A DNA stretch of 12,229 bases from an uncultured Methanomethylovorans sp. (GTDB lineage: Archaea > Halobacteriota > Methanosarcinia > Methanosarcinales > Methanosarcinaceae). Position numbers and translations under genes: made by a program. The first letter of the stretch is position 1. The number at the start of each line of letters is the position of its first letter. Of the stretch, positions 1 to 6,798 are shown one piece after another. Under the pieces are notes generated by a model that saw only the letters and a program-made list of their open reading frames with translations, ran no database searches and was not told the DNA's origin. The DNA is taken from the NCBI GenBank assembly GCA_937968035.1, contig CALBTS010000764.1, positions 1 through 12,229 of the forward strand, written 5' to 3'.

Positions 1-45
1 CCACCGAGATCTACACTCTTTCCCTACACGACGCTCTTCCGATCT
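1..45 (+). other. Illumina TruSeq read-1 adapter (left end artefact)
   Basis: The first 45 bases match the 3' part of the universal Illumina P5/TruSeq read-1 adapter, ending in the diagnostic CTCTTCCGATCT. It is not biological sequence. Authentic sequence begins at about 46, so the contig is untrimmed and whatever lay upstream of the first gene is missing. Confidence 0.98.
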
Positions 46-48
46 AAC

Positions 49-456
49 ATGCGCAAAGAATGGACACTCCGGCTGATCGAGGTGATGTTTCATCATCTCC
101 TCGTCAGCCTATTCAAACAATATCCGGACCCGGTCAAAGTATATCGGTTCCTGGAATCCTGTTGCACTCTGTTTGATCAGGATCGAATTGAATTCGAACA
201 ACTGCTGGTCAAAGAGATGCAGGCGGATTATAATAATACCAGGCTCCTGAATGAGCTGCTGTATCTACAAAAGCAGGCCGGTGTATCTGAATCCCGACTG
301 ATGGAAATCAGCGGATTAAACCGATCCACTTTGAACTGGCGACTGAATCAATTCAAACATAACGGTATCGTTTATCCGATCCGGCACACGCAGGAAGAAC
401 TGGAAATCATGCGCAAGTTCATTCAGAAGTACACCACACTGGGGAGGATCTTATGA
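49..456 (+). CDS. Helix-turn-helix protein, possibly 5'-truncated
   Basis: This protein of 135 residues as read is not assigned to a named family. Residues about 78-108 (from GVSESRLMEI to FKHNGIVYP) read as a helix-turn-helix: a short helix, a turn at SGLN, then a recognition-like helix NRSTLNWRLNQF. The N-terminal 75 residues look all-helical. A role in DNA binding, either regulation or a terminase/replication accessory function, is inference. The frame is open through the adapter and the first ATG lies only 3 nt inside real sequence, with no ribosome-binding site visible, so the true start may be further upstream and lost. The stop overlaps the next start as ATGA (453-456), which suggests translational coupling and a shared operon. 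Confidence 0.8.
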   Translation: MRKEWTLRLIEVMFHHLLVSLFKQYPDPVKVYRFLESCCTLFDQDRIEFEQLLVKEMQADYNNTRLLNELLYLQKQAGVSESRLMEISGLNRSTLNWRLNQFKHNGIVYPIRHTQEELEIMRKFIQKYTTLGRIL

Positions 457-860
457 TTGATTTGCCAAACGCTCCCGCATCCATACAAAAAATGCGGGAC
501 ATTTATGAAACACTGGAACCCGATGTGTTCTACAAAAACCATTGGCAGTTGGCAGCCATGACCAACATCCCGGCATCGGAATGGAAACAGTTCTTGCTGC
601 TGCCTGCCGTGGCTGAATACATTTCTCAGGAATTGAACCTGCTGATTGAAACCCAGCGACGCACTATTCTGAAAGACCTGGATAAAAACCAGCGGTCTGT
701 CGGTACCGCACAGATTCTCAATGCCCTGGATAAAGTTATCGCCGGAGATGGTACGCGGTCAGGTCCGGTTTTTATTTATACTTATGTTCCGCTGAATGAA
801 CAGGAAGTCAACGCACCCAACGTTACAGAGCTGACAAAAGATCCATTCCGCGTAGAATAG
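453..860 (+). CDS. Small phage protein, putative HTH / terminase-small-like
   Basis: A 135-residue protein starting at ATG 453, 5 nt after the strong site GGGGAGG (441-447) and overlapping the upstream stop by 4 nt. Residues about 28-50 (KNHWQLAAMTNIPASEWKQF) have the spacing of a helix-turn-helix. Residues 51-80 look like a long amphipathic helix, and residues 81-97 fit a short helix. The C-terminal part (GPVFIYTYVPLNEQEV) is strand-like. The overall plan, an N-terminal HTH, a helical oligomerisation region and a beta tail, resembles small phage DNA-binding proteins such as terminase small subunits of Gram-positive phages. No terminase large subunit is present here to support that reading. 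Function is unproven; that it is a real gene is well supported by its start, spacing and codon use. Confidence 0.8.
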   Translation: MIDLPNAPASIQKMRDIYETLEPDVFYKNHWQLAAMTNIPASEWKQFLLLPAVAEYISQELNLLIETQRRTILKDLDKNQRSVGTAQILNALDKVIAGDGTRSGPVFIYTYVPLNEQEVNAPNVTELTKDPFRVE

Positions 861-868
861 GAGGCCCC

Positions 869-2263
869 ATGTTTGAAGACCTGCGTCCCTATCAAATAGA
901 GGACGCTTCTTTTCTGTCTGCCCGCAACAGCGCAGCGCTCTTCAATGAACAACGCACAGGTAAGACTCCCACTGTTCTTTATGCGCTGCATCTTAAACAT
1001 TCAAAACGGATAGTTATAGTCTGTCCAGCTTCTGCTCTGTTCCAATGGCGGGATGAATATGAACGCTGGACAGGACGACCAGCAATCGTTATCTCAGGCA
1101 CAGCTGCCCGACGTAAGTTCCTGTTTGATGCAGTCCTTACCAGTTGGAATGAAAATTATGCTGTCGGGCTGATCATCAATTATGACTTGCTTCGCCGAAG
1201 CGGCACCGACCTGGAAGAACTGATCCTAACTCAACCAGATGCCATCGTGCTTGATGAAGCACATCGCATACGCAATCCCAAAACAGCTACAGCCAAGGCG
1301 ATGTTCAAACTAATCAATATCCCGGTCCGTTATTGCTTGACTGGTACGCCTACTATGAACCATACCCATGAAATCTGGAGCATCCTGCACTTCCTGTATC
1401 CGCATACTTTCAGATCTTATTGGAACTTCATCAATGAATATTTTTATACGACTCGACAAACAAATCCCCGAGGCCAAACTTATATGGAAATAGGCAAGAT
1501 AAACTTTAAGGGGATTTTAATGTTGGACTCTATGCTGCCCCGCATCAGCATCGTGCGCAAACGCAAGGATGTTATGCAGTGGCTGCCGGATAAGGAATAC
1601 ATTCCCATCAAATTGGACCCCACACCCAAACAGAAGAAGTACCTTGACGAACTGGCCGAGGTATGGGAAACTGAGGACATCGTCACCATTGGCGAACTGG
1701 ATCGCCTGATCCGTTACCGCCAAATCTGTCTCGACCCTGGTATTCTGAATTTGGAAGGGGGCTCACCAAAAACAGAATGGTTACTTCAGTATCTCAAGGA
1801 CTATCCCGACCAGCCAACACTGGTGTTTTCCAAATTCACCCAGTATCTGAACCGACTTTCCCAACAGCTGACGGTTCCGCATGCGTTAATAATTGGCGCT
1901 ACTGCGGTGCAGCGCCGAAGGGAATACTGTCAGGCTTTTCAGAATGGAGAACTCAATCTGCTGCTGCTCAATATCGACGCCGGCAAGGAAGCCCTGACTT
2001 TGGACAGGGCCGAGGCTGTTGTTTTTATGGATCGGTATCCGCCGGTCGGAGACATTGACCAGGCTGAGGACCGCTTCGTTGCCACGACTGAAGACAAGGC
2101 AGACAAAGCGCACCTCATCTATCAGTTGTGCCTTGCAGGCACCTATGATGAGGACATCAACACAATGATTGCGGCCCGCTATCGTGAGACCGAAGTCATA
2201 AACAACTGGAGATCCTATATGGAAAGGAGAAAGAAACATGGCAATCGTACCCACAATCCGTAA
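869..2263 (+). CDS. SNF2-family DNA helicase/translocase
   Basis: A 464-residue superfamily 2 ATPase that should use ATP to translocate on DNA in phage replication or recombination. Motifs appear in order: motif I with RTGKT (29-33, in place of the usual GLGKT), motif Ia VCPASALFQW (51-60), motif II DEAH (129-132), motif III LTGTP (157-161), motif IV with TLVFSKFTQYL (317-327), motif V NIDAGKEALTLDRA (368-381) and motif VI QAEDR (398-402). It is compact for the family and has no accessory domains. In motif VI the second arginine of the usual QxxxRxxR pattern is missing (FVAT follows QAEDR). The start is ATG 869, 4 nt after AGGAGG (859-864). Its 3' end overlaps the next gene by 26 nt. Third-position base use is more AT-tolerant than in the GC-rich gene that follows, which could mean a separate origin. 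Confidence 0.93.
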   Translation: MFEDLRPYQIEDASFLSARNSAALFNEQRTGKTPTVLYALHLKHSKRIVIVCPASALFQWRDEYERWTGRPAIVISGTAARRKFLFDAVLTSWNENYAVGLIINYDLLRRSGTDLEELILTQPDAIVLDEAHRIRNPKTATAKAMFKLINIPVRYCLTGTPTMNHTHEIWSILHFLYPHTFRSYWNFINEYFYTTRQTNPRGQTYMEIGKINFKGILMLDSMLPRISIVRKRKDVMQWLPDKEYIPIKLDPTPKQKKYLDELAEVWETEDIVTIGELDRLIRYRQICLDPGILNLEGGSPKTEWLLQYLKDYPDQPTLVFSKFTQYLNRLSQQLTVPHALIIGATAVQRRREYCQAFQNGELNLLLLNIDAGKEALTLDRAEAVVFMDRYPPVGDIDQAEDRFVATTEDKADKAHLIYQLCLAGTYDEDINTMIAARYRETEVINNWRSYMERRKKHGNRTHNP

Positions 2264-3191
2264 GGCACAGCGCAAGCAGTGCAAAGCCAGCATCCTCCTG
2301 GAGGGGCTGTCCGGACGAGGCAAGTCGGGCCTGGCTCTGGCCTTGGCCTATGGCCTGGTCAAGGACTGGAGCAAGGTCTGCGCCGTGGATACCGAAAACA
2401 GATCCCTGGATTTGTATGTCGGTGCCAGGCTGCATACCGGCGACGTGGTCGGTGAGTTCCTGGTCGGTGACCTGACTGCGGACGACGGCTACAAGCCCAG
2501 CCACTACGAAGCGTACCGCGATGCGGCCATCAAGATGGGCATGGAAGCGCTGATCTGTGATTCCATTTCCCACATGTGGCAGTACAAGGGCTCTGTCCTG
2601 GACATGGTCACCCAGGCGCAGCGCAATGATCCCAAGCTGAACAAGTACACAGCCTGGGGTCTGCCGGAAATTGTCGCCGAAAAGAATCTCATCATGTCCC
2701 TGATCCGCCACCCGCAACTGCATGTCATCAACACCGTGCGAGTCAAGGAAAAAATGGAGTTCATCACCGGCGACGACGGCAAAACTGCGCTCAAGTCCCT
2801 GGGCGAGCAGGAAATCATGATGCCGGACCTGAAGTATGAGCCTGACCTGGTTCTCAGCATGGTCCAGCAAGGCACATCCTCAGGCCGGGCGCCCCGTGTC
2901 CTGGTCGTCAAGTCCCGGTACGCTCCGTTCATGGTCGATGAAGTCTATGACCTTACCGCCAACATGGTGGAACAGTTGCGCCTCTTCCTTGAAGAGGGAA
3001 CCAGTCCGGAAGACCTGCTGGAAATGCAGCGCAAGGACTACATCAAAGCCACGGTCGAGTACCTCGACAACAATCCCAACGTCCGTCCCATCTGGGACAT
3101 CCTAAAGGAACGTGCCGGTGTCAAAGAGATCAAGATATCGGAACTTCCTTTGGAAAAACTGAAGCTGCTGTTTGGGCAGCTTGTCAGCTAA
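2238..3191 (+). CDS. Sak4-like RecA-fold ATPase (AAA_24 type), single-strand annealing/recombination
   Basis: A 317-residue P-loop ATPase. Walker A is GLSGRGKS (23-30), and a Walker B-like strand ending in an acidic residue is ALICDS (104-109). DTENRSLDL (51-59) follows the second core strand, as in phage RecA-like ATPases of the Sak4/AAA_24 group. Sak4-like proteins assist homologous recombination and annealing, often together with a phage SSB; both an SSB-like gene and a YqaJ nuclease are encoded downstream. ATG 2238 follows GGAAAGGAGA (2221-2230) and lies inside the 3' end of the helicase gene. Codon use is strongly GC-ending (CTG, GTC, GGC). The C-terminal 80 residues are helical and not recognised. 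The exact subfamily (Sak4 versus another RecA-like phage ATPase) would need a profile search. Confidence 0.8.
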   Translation: MAIVPTIRKAQRKQCKASILLEGLSGRGKSGLALALAYGLVKDWSKVCAVDTENRSLDLYVGARLHTGDVVGEFLVGDLTADDGYKPSHYEAYRDAAIKMGMEALICDSISHMWQYKGSVLDMVTQAQRNDPKLNKYTAWGLPEIVAEKNLIMSLIRHPQLHVINTVRVKEKMEFITGDDGKTALKSLGEQEIMMPDLKYEPDLVLSMVQQGTSSGRAPRVLVVKSRYAPFMVDEVYDLTANMVEQLRLFLEEGTSPEDLLEMQRKDYIKATVEYLDNNPNVRPIWDILKERAGVKEIKISELPLEKLKLLFGQLVS

Positions 3192-3196
3192 GGAGG
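3191..3196 (+). promoter_or_regulatory. Ribosome-binding site AGGAGG fixing the start at 3202
   Basis: A perfect AGGAGG lies 5 nt before ATG 3202. It decides between this start and an in-frame ATG at 3172, which lies inside the preceding gene and has no such site. Confidence 0.85.
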
Positions 3197-3201
3197 CATA
3201 T

Positions 3202-3453
3202 ATGGTACCAGACATGCAAGCCCCCACTGTCAATCCATCCACCGTAGCCGCGGTCCCGAAAACAGCAGAGGAACTGGTTCAGGAACTCCATGCCCTTCGG
3301 GAACATCTGCAGCACAGAACAGAAGAAGTTATGCAGCTTCGTGCCAAGCACGATCAGCAGCATCAATACTATCAGCAGGTGCTCTTGACCATTGTGGAAA
3401 ACCTCAAGATCATGATGCGCACAATCGCAATACTTGCGGGAAAGGCTGAATGA
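3202..3453 (+). CDS. Small coiled-coil protein, unknown function
   Basis: An 83-residue protein. The first 20 residues are rich in Pro, Thr, Val and Ala and look unstructured. Residues about 22-60 (AEELVQELHALREHLQHRTE onward) show heptad spacing of Leu and Val with many Glu and Gln, predicting a coiled coil. The C-terminal segment (LLTIVENLKIMMRTIAILAG) is hydrophobic and amphipathic rather than a clear membrane span. The gene sits between the Sak4-like ATPase and the SSB-like gene, with its stop one base before the next start, so a role as a small adaptor of the recombination/replication proteins is plausible. No family is recognised. Confidence 0.8.
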   Translation: MVPDMQAPTVNPSTVAAVPKTAEELVQELHALREHLQHRTEEVMQLRAKHDQQHQYYQQVLLTIVENLKIMMRTIAILAGKAE

Positions 3454-3454
3454 T

Positions 3455-4024
3455 ATGGCCATCAACTTCAAAAAGCTGCCCTCCGATACACCCTATGCCG
3501 TACCAAAACCAGGTTTCTATCTGGCCAAGATCACCAAGGCGGAAATGAAAACAGGCAAGGACCCGGAGAAGCCGCCGTACTTGAACCTGACTTACAAGCT
3601 GACCGATGGCAGCGGCAAAAGCGCCGGCAATCTGTTCGACGGACAGTATGAGTCTGAAGCAGCAGTCATGCAGTTCAAACTGCAGCGCTTCCTGACCGCA
3701 CTCAAGCTGACGGGCCTGACTGTTTTCGAACTGAAAGATCTCATCAAGCTGGTGCAGGATCAGGAACTGGTTGTCGAAGTGGAGAACACCGTGGACAACC
3801 GGGACAAGGACCTGCCTCCGGAAAAGCAGCGTCTGCGGGCACAAGCCAAACTGTTCGGCTCGGACATCTACTGGCACAAGTCAGAGTTCCAGGCCCTGCT
3901 CAAAGAAAGCGGACAACAGGAAGCACCTGCTGCCGCACCGGACGACGGCGAAGTTCCCTTTGATTTCGATGCTGCCGATGGGGAAGTTCCGCCAGCGCCA
4001 GCAGAAACCCATAACGAATACTGA
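3455..4024 (+). CDS. Probable single-stranded DNA-binding protein (DUF669-like), acidic tail
   Basis: The 189-residue protein begins MAINFKKLPSDTPYAVPKPG and continues FYLAKITKAEMKTGKDPEKP with PYLNLTYKLTDGSGKSAG, the pattern 'PxPGxYxxxIxxAExKxxK...YLxLxxxLxDG' seen in the DUF669/phage SSB-like group, likely an OB-type beta barrel. The last 35 residues are acidic and disordered-looking and contain DDGEVPFDFDAADGEVPP, with DGEVP twice. Acidic tails are the partner-docking element of phage and bacterial SSBs. It would coat ssDNA for the primase-helicase and polymerase encoded immediately downstream, and may partner the Sak4-like ATPase. ATG 3455 is preferred to an upstream in-frame ATG at 3434 because it sits one base after the previous stop. 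It overlaps the next ATG by one base (4024). Confidence 0.68.
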   Translation: MAINFKKLPSDTPYAVPKPGFYLAKITKAEMKTGKDPEKPPYLNLTYKLTDGSGKSAGNLFDGQYESEAAVMQFKLQRFLTALKLTGLTVFELKDLIKLVQDQELVVEVENTVDNRDKDLPPEKQRLRAQAKLFGSDIYWHKSEFQALLKESGQQEAPAAAPDDGEVPFDFDAADGEVPPAPAETHNEY

Positions 4025-6798
4025 TGAGCTTCTTTCAGTATTACTTCGGAATAGAGATTGGGCGGAAGGAGACAGCCGTGTGCTGTCCCTTCCCCCACTC
4101 AACTCCGGGGGGACATGTGCAGTATTACGAGCAGCATCCGTCTGCTCATGTAAACCTGGAAGAAGGAGTATTCCATTGCAAGGTATGCCAGCAAGGGCAT
4201 TCCGAATTGTCGTTCATCAGTGCAATCCTGGGCTGCTCCTATGGTACTGCCATGAAGCTGGCCGTAATTTATCGCAACCCGGAAGACCGGATGCAGTGGG
4301 ACAATGTCCCGCTTACTACTGAAAGCATCACCTTGCTGCAGCAATTCAAAATCAGCATGGCTGTCATTGAAGAACTGCATGTTCGGGATGCTATTGACGG
4401 ACGAATTGCTTTTCCGGTATTGATGTATGATAAGCTGATAGATATCAGGATGTATAAACCAGGAGCCACACCCAAGGTCAAGTCCCGTGCCGGGGCAACT
4501 ATGGGCTTTGTCATTCCCTTTGACAACTGGCGCACGGAACGGGCCAAGACCACGATCATCTGCGCCGGTGAAAAGGATATGGCCGTAGCACGGTCATTCG
4601 GATTCAACGCCATCACCATTACCGGAGGAGAAAGCATCCTGCCTGCATGCACTGCCGAGTTCCGAGACCGCAAGGTGGTCATCTGTTATGACAACGATGG
4701 CCCGGGCAAGCGCGGCGCAATCCGGCTGGCCAATTATTTGAAACCAATCTGCGCATCCGTCAGGGTCTGCACCCAGTTCCATGAAGTGTGCAGCGAAGAC
4801 GGTGAAGACATCACTGATTTTTTTAACAAATATAATAAAACCCGGGAAGATCTGATCCGCTATCTGGATCAGGCAGTCGAACACGTCGTCGTGGATCTGG
4901 ACGGCGACGCGGTATATCCGGTTGTCGATCTGCATACGGCATCCAAACCACAGTACATCGGTAAGATGATGCGGTCCAACATTCAGATCGTTGCTACATC
5001 CGAAGCTACGTTCACGGTTCCTTCCGTACTGATCGGAGAAAAGTATCGGGACAGCGAACAGGGTGAGAACACCATGCACCGGAACGATATCCGGGAATGG
5101 ATTCTGAATGAAGACACAGCCCAGGATATTCTGCATATGATGGATAATAATTTTACTGAATCAGATCTTCAGAAGAACTACCGTTCCGTGCTCAGGATTC
5201 CTCAGAAAGAAACTTATATCAAATTCAAGTTGCCTTTTAAGGAAACAATTTATAAAGCCTACGTTTCCGATATGTTTGAAACGCAGGCCGGAGATGTAGT
5301 ACCCATGGAATATGTAGCCTACACCATAGGCTGCAAACTGGAATCCGGCAAGAAATATCTCGCAACCTATAAACTGGCGCCACACCCCTACAAGGGACAG
5401 CAGCTGACCATGCTGATTACCGGCATTGTCCAGGCCAACGATTCGGTCAGCAATTTTCAGGTTACACCGGAAGTCATTGAACATCTGCGTGTGTTTCAAC
5501 AGCTGCCGGGCACAGTCGCCCAGAAAGTTGAACATATTACAGAACGGTTCAAGGCTATCCTGGGGTATAACGGTAACAACACGCTCATCCAAACGATGGA
5601 CTTTGCCTACCATACAGTGCTGGAATTCAACTTCGGCAATCAGAAGAATGTCCGGGGCTACCTGGATACGCTGGTTGTCAGCGAATCCCGGGTGGGCAAA
5701 TCCTCAACTGCAGAAGCAATGCGCAGCACCTACGCCCTTGGGGCGCTGGTCTCGCTGGCAGGGAATGCGGCAACCATTCCCGGCCTGGTAGGAGGGAGTA
5801 ATAAAATTGGAGGAACCTATCAAACTCGCGCTGGAATTATCCCGCAAAATCACCGAGGACTTATCATCTTTGAAGAGCTTGGAAAGTCAAATGCAAATAT
5901 TATCAAAGAACTCACAGACATACGAAGCTCAAATGAAGTCCGTATTACCCGAGTGTCTGGAACCCTTAATCTCCCAGCAACTGTCCGAATGCTCGCCCTC
6001 ACAAATGTTCGCTCAGTTGACGGAAGCATTAAGTCGATTGCAAGTTATCCTAACGGAATCAGCATTCTTGCTGAACTCGTTGGCACTGCAGAAGATATTG
6101 CAAGATACGACCTCATCTGCGTCCTGGGAGACAGAGGAAATCAGCGCCTTGATCCCTTTTGGGAACCTGTCCCCGCCTTTGGAACTGATCTCTACCGTAC
6201 CCGCATACGGTGGATCTGGTCAAGGAGCGCTGCCGAGGTTGCAATCTCAGCTGACGTTGGACGATATCTTATCGAACAAGCCAACGCCCTGAACGAAACA
6301 TATGGCTGCCATATAAAAATATTCGGAACAGAGGCATGGAAGAAACTGGCTCGGCTGGCTATTGCAATAGCGGGCTATGTAGTTTCAACAGATGATACCT
6401 ATCATAATATTGTCGTATTGCGTGAACATGTGGACTACGCGGTCCAGTTCATGGTTGCCCTGTATGACAACCCGACCTTCAAACTGAAGGAATATGTCCA
6501 ATACGAGCGGATGTATGCTGAGATAGATGATGCCGGGGTCGAGCTGCTGCAGGAAATTTATCTCAAGCAGCCGGCCCTGCTCATCCATCTGGAACGTATG
6601 ACCTCTACCAGCAAGAACGCCCTGCAGGCAGCGACCGGCATGTCCAACGATGAGTATTCCCTGCAAATGTCCAAGCTGGTGGCGGGTATGTTCGTGCGTT
6701 TCAATAAGTATGACATCCTGCCGACCGAACGATTCCGTCTGGGCATGGCCCGCATTAACCGGAATACCCGGGTCCTGAGAGTGGGTGAGCATGAATGA
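4024..6798 (+). CDS. Primase-helicase: zinc finger + TOPRIM + MCM-like AAA+ motor
   Basis: A 924-residue replicative primase-helicase. The N-terminus has a probable zinc site (C20, C21, H25 and H51, C52, C55) in a CHC2-like setting (VFHCKVCQQGHSELSFI). TOPRIM spans about 176-250, with the acidic E183 in AGEKD and D223/D225 in YDNDGPG. The C-terminal motor is not DnaB- or T7 gp4-like. It has P-loop SESRVGKSS (553-561), Walker B GLIIFEE (612-618), a sensor-1 Asn in LALTN (657-661), RYDL (694-697) at the place of the MCM arginine finger, and a sensor-2-like helix WKKLARLAIAIAGY (772-785). This is the order found in MCM/superfamily 6 helicases, and a C-terminal winged helix is likely (about 830-915). 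It would unwind DNA and make primers for the adjacent polymerase. Residues about 595-756 are encoded with strikingly different codons, coinciding with an embedded +1 frame. The gene overlaps the polymerase by ATGA. Confidence 0.88.
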   Translation: MSFFQYYFGIEIGRKETAVCCPFPHSTPGGHVQYYEQHPSAHVNLEEGVFHCKVCQQGHSELSFISAILGCSYGTAMKLAVIYRNPEDRMQWDNVPLTTESITLLQQFKISMAVIEELHVRDAIDGRIAFPVLMYDKLIDIRMYKPGATPKVKSRAGATMGFVIPFDNWRTERAKTTIICAGEKDMAVARSFGFNAITITGGESILPACTAEFRDRKVVICYDNDGPGKRGAIRLANYLKPICASVRVCTQFHEVCSEDGEDITDFFNKYNKTREDLIRYLDQAVEHVVVDLDGDAVYPVVDLHTASKPQYIGKMMRSNIQIVATSEATFTVPSVLIGEKYRDSEQGENTMHRNDIREWILNEDTAQDILHMMDNNFTESDLQKNYRSVLRIPQKETYIKFKLPFKETIYKAYVSDMFETQAGDVVPMEYVAYTIGCKLESGKKYLATYKLAPHPYKGQQLTMLITGIVQANDSVSNFQVTPEVIEHLRVFQQLPGTVAQKVEHITERFKAILGYNGNNTLIQTMDFAYHTVLEFNFGNQKNVRGYLDTLVVSESRVGKSSTAEAMRSTYALGALVSLAGNAATIPGLVGGSNKIGGTYQTRAGIIPQNHRGLIIFEELGKSNANIIKELTDIRSSNEVRITRVSGTLNLPATVRMLALTNVRSVDGSIKSIASYPNGISILAELVGTAEDIARYDLICVLGDRGNQRLDPFWEPVPAFGTDLYRTRIRWIWSRSAAEVAISADVGRYLIEQANALNETYGCHIKIFGTEAWKKLARLAIAIAGYVVSTDDTYHNIVVLREHVDYAVQFMVALYDNPTFKLKEYVQYERMYAEIDDAGVELLQEIYLKQPALLIHLERMTSTSKNALQAATGMSNDEYSLQMSKLVAGMFVRFNKYDILPTERFRLGMARINRNTRVLRVGEHE
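5791..5798 (+). promoter_or_regulatory. Shine-Dalgarno-like site before embedded ORF at 5807
   Basis: GGAGGGAG lies 8 nt (counting from its end) before TTG 5807. It is made by glycine-glycine-serine codons of the primase-helicase gene, and is the strongest purine-rich site in that stretch. Confidence 0.5.
5807..6292 (+). CDS. Candidate overprinted gene inside primase-helicase (+1 frame)
   Basis: A 161-codon frame in the +1 phase inside the primase-helicase gene, starting at TTG 5807 and ending with TGA at 6290-6292. The predicted protein is 17% Leu and 15% Ser (my counts 28 and 24), with only 3 Arg, 2 Cys and 1 Trp. It looks helical over residues 1-100 (EPIKLALELSRKITEDLSSL and on), then more open (WETEEISALIPFGN), then a short amphipathic end (LTLDDILSN). 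Other chance +1 frames in this gene are rich in Arg, Trp and Ser. In the parent frame the same stretch uses CTG for 2 of 15 Leu and GGA for 12 of 13 Gly, and normal usage returns at both edges. No family or function is recognised and no membrane segment is clear. The alternative is a chance open frame allowed by locally imported codon use. Confidence 0.55.
   Translation: MEEPIKLALELSRKITEDLSSLKSLESQMQILSKNSQTYEAQMKSVLPECLEPLISQQLSECSPSQMFAQLTEALSRLQVILTESAFLLNSLALQKILQDTTSSASWETEEISALIPFGNLSPPLELISTVPAYGGSGQGALPRLQSQLTLDDILSNKPTP

Noticed and set aside
3771..4322. 183-codon + strand frame bridging the SSB-like and primase genes
   Set aside because: It crosses a real gene junction, with Arg/Ser/Pro-rich product typical of a chance frame.
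5426..5791. Another +1 frame inside the primase-helicase, just before the embedded candidate
   Set aside because: The product is rich in Arg, Ser and Trp, and the parent gene keeps its normal CTG-rich codons here, so there is no overprinting footprint.
5790..5830. Programmed frameshift joining the primase-helicase to the embedded frame
   Set aside because: No slippery heptamer with a following structure was seen, and the parent frame continues with conserved AAA+ motifs; independent initiation explains the layout better.
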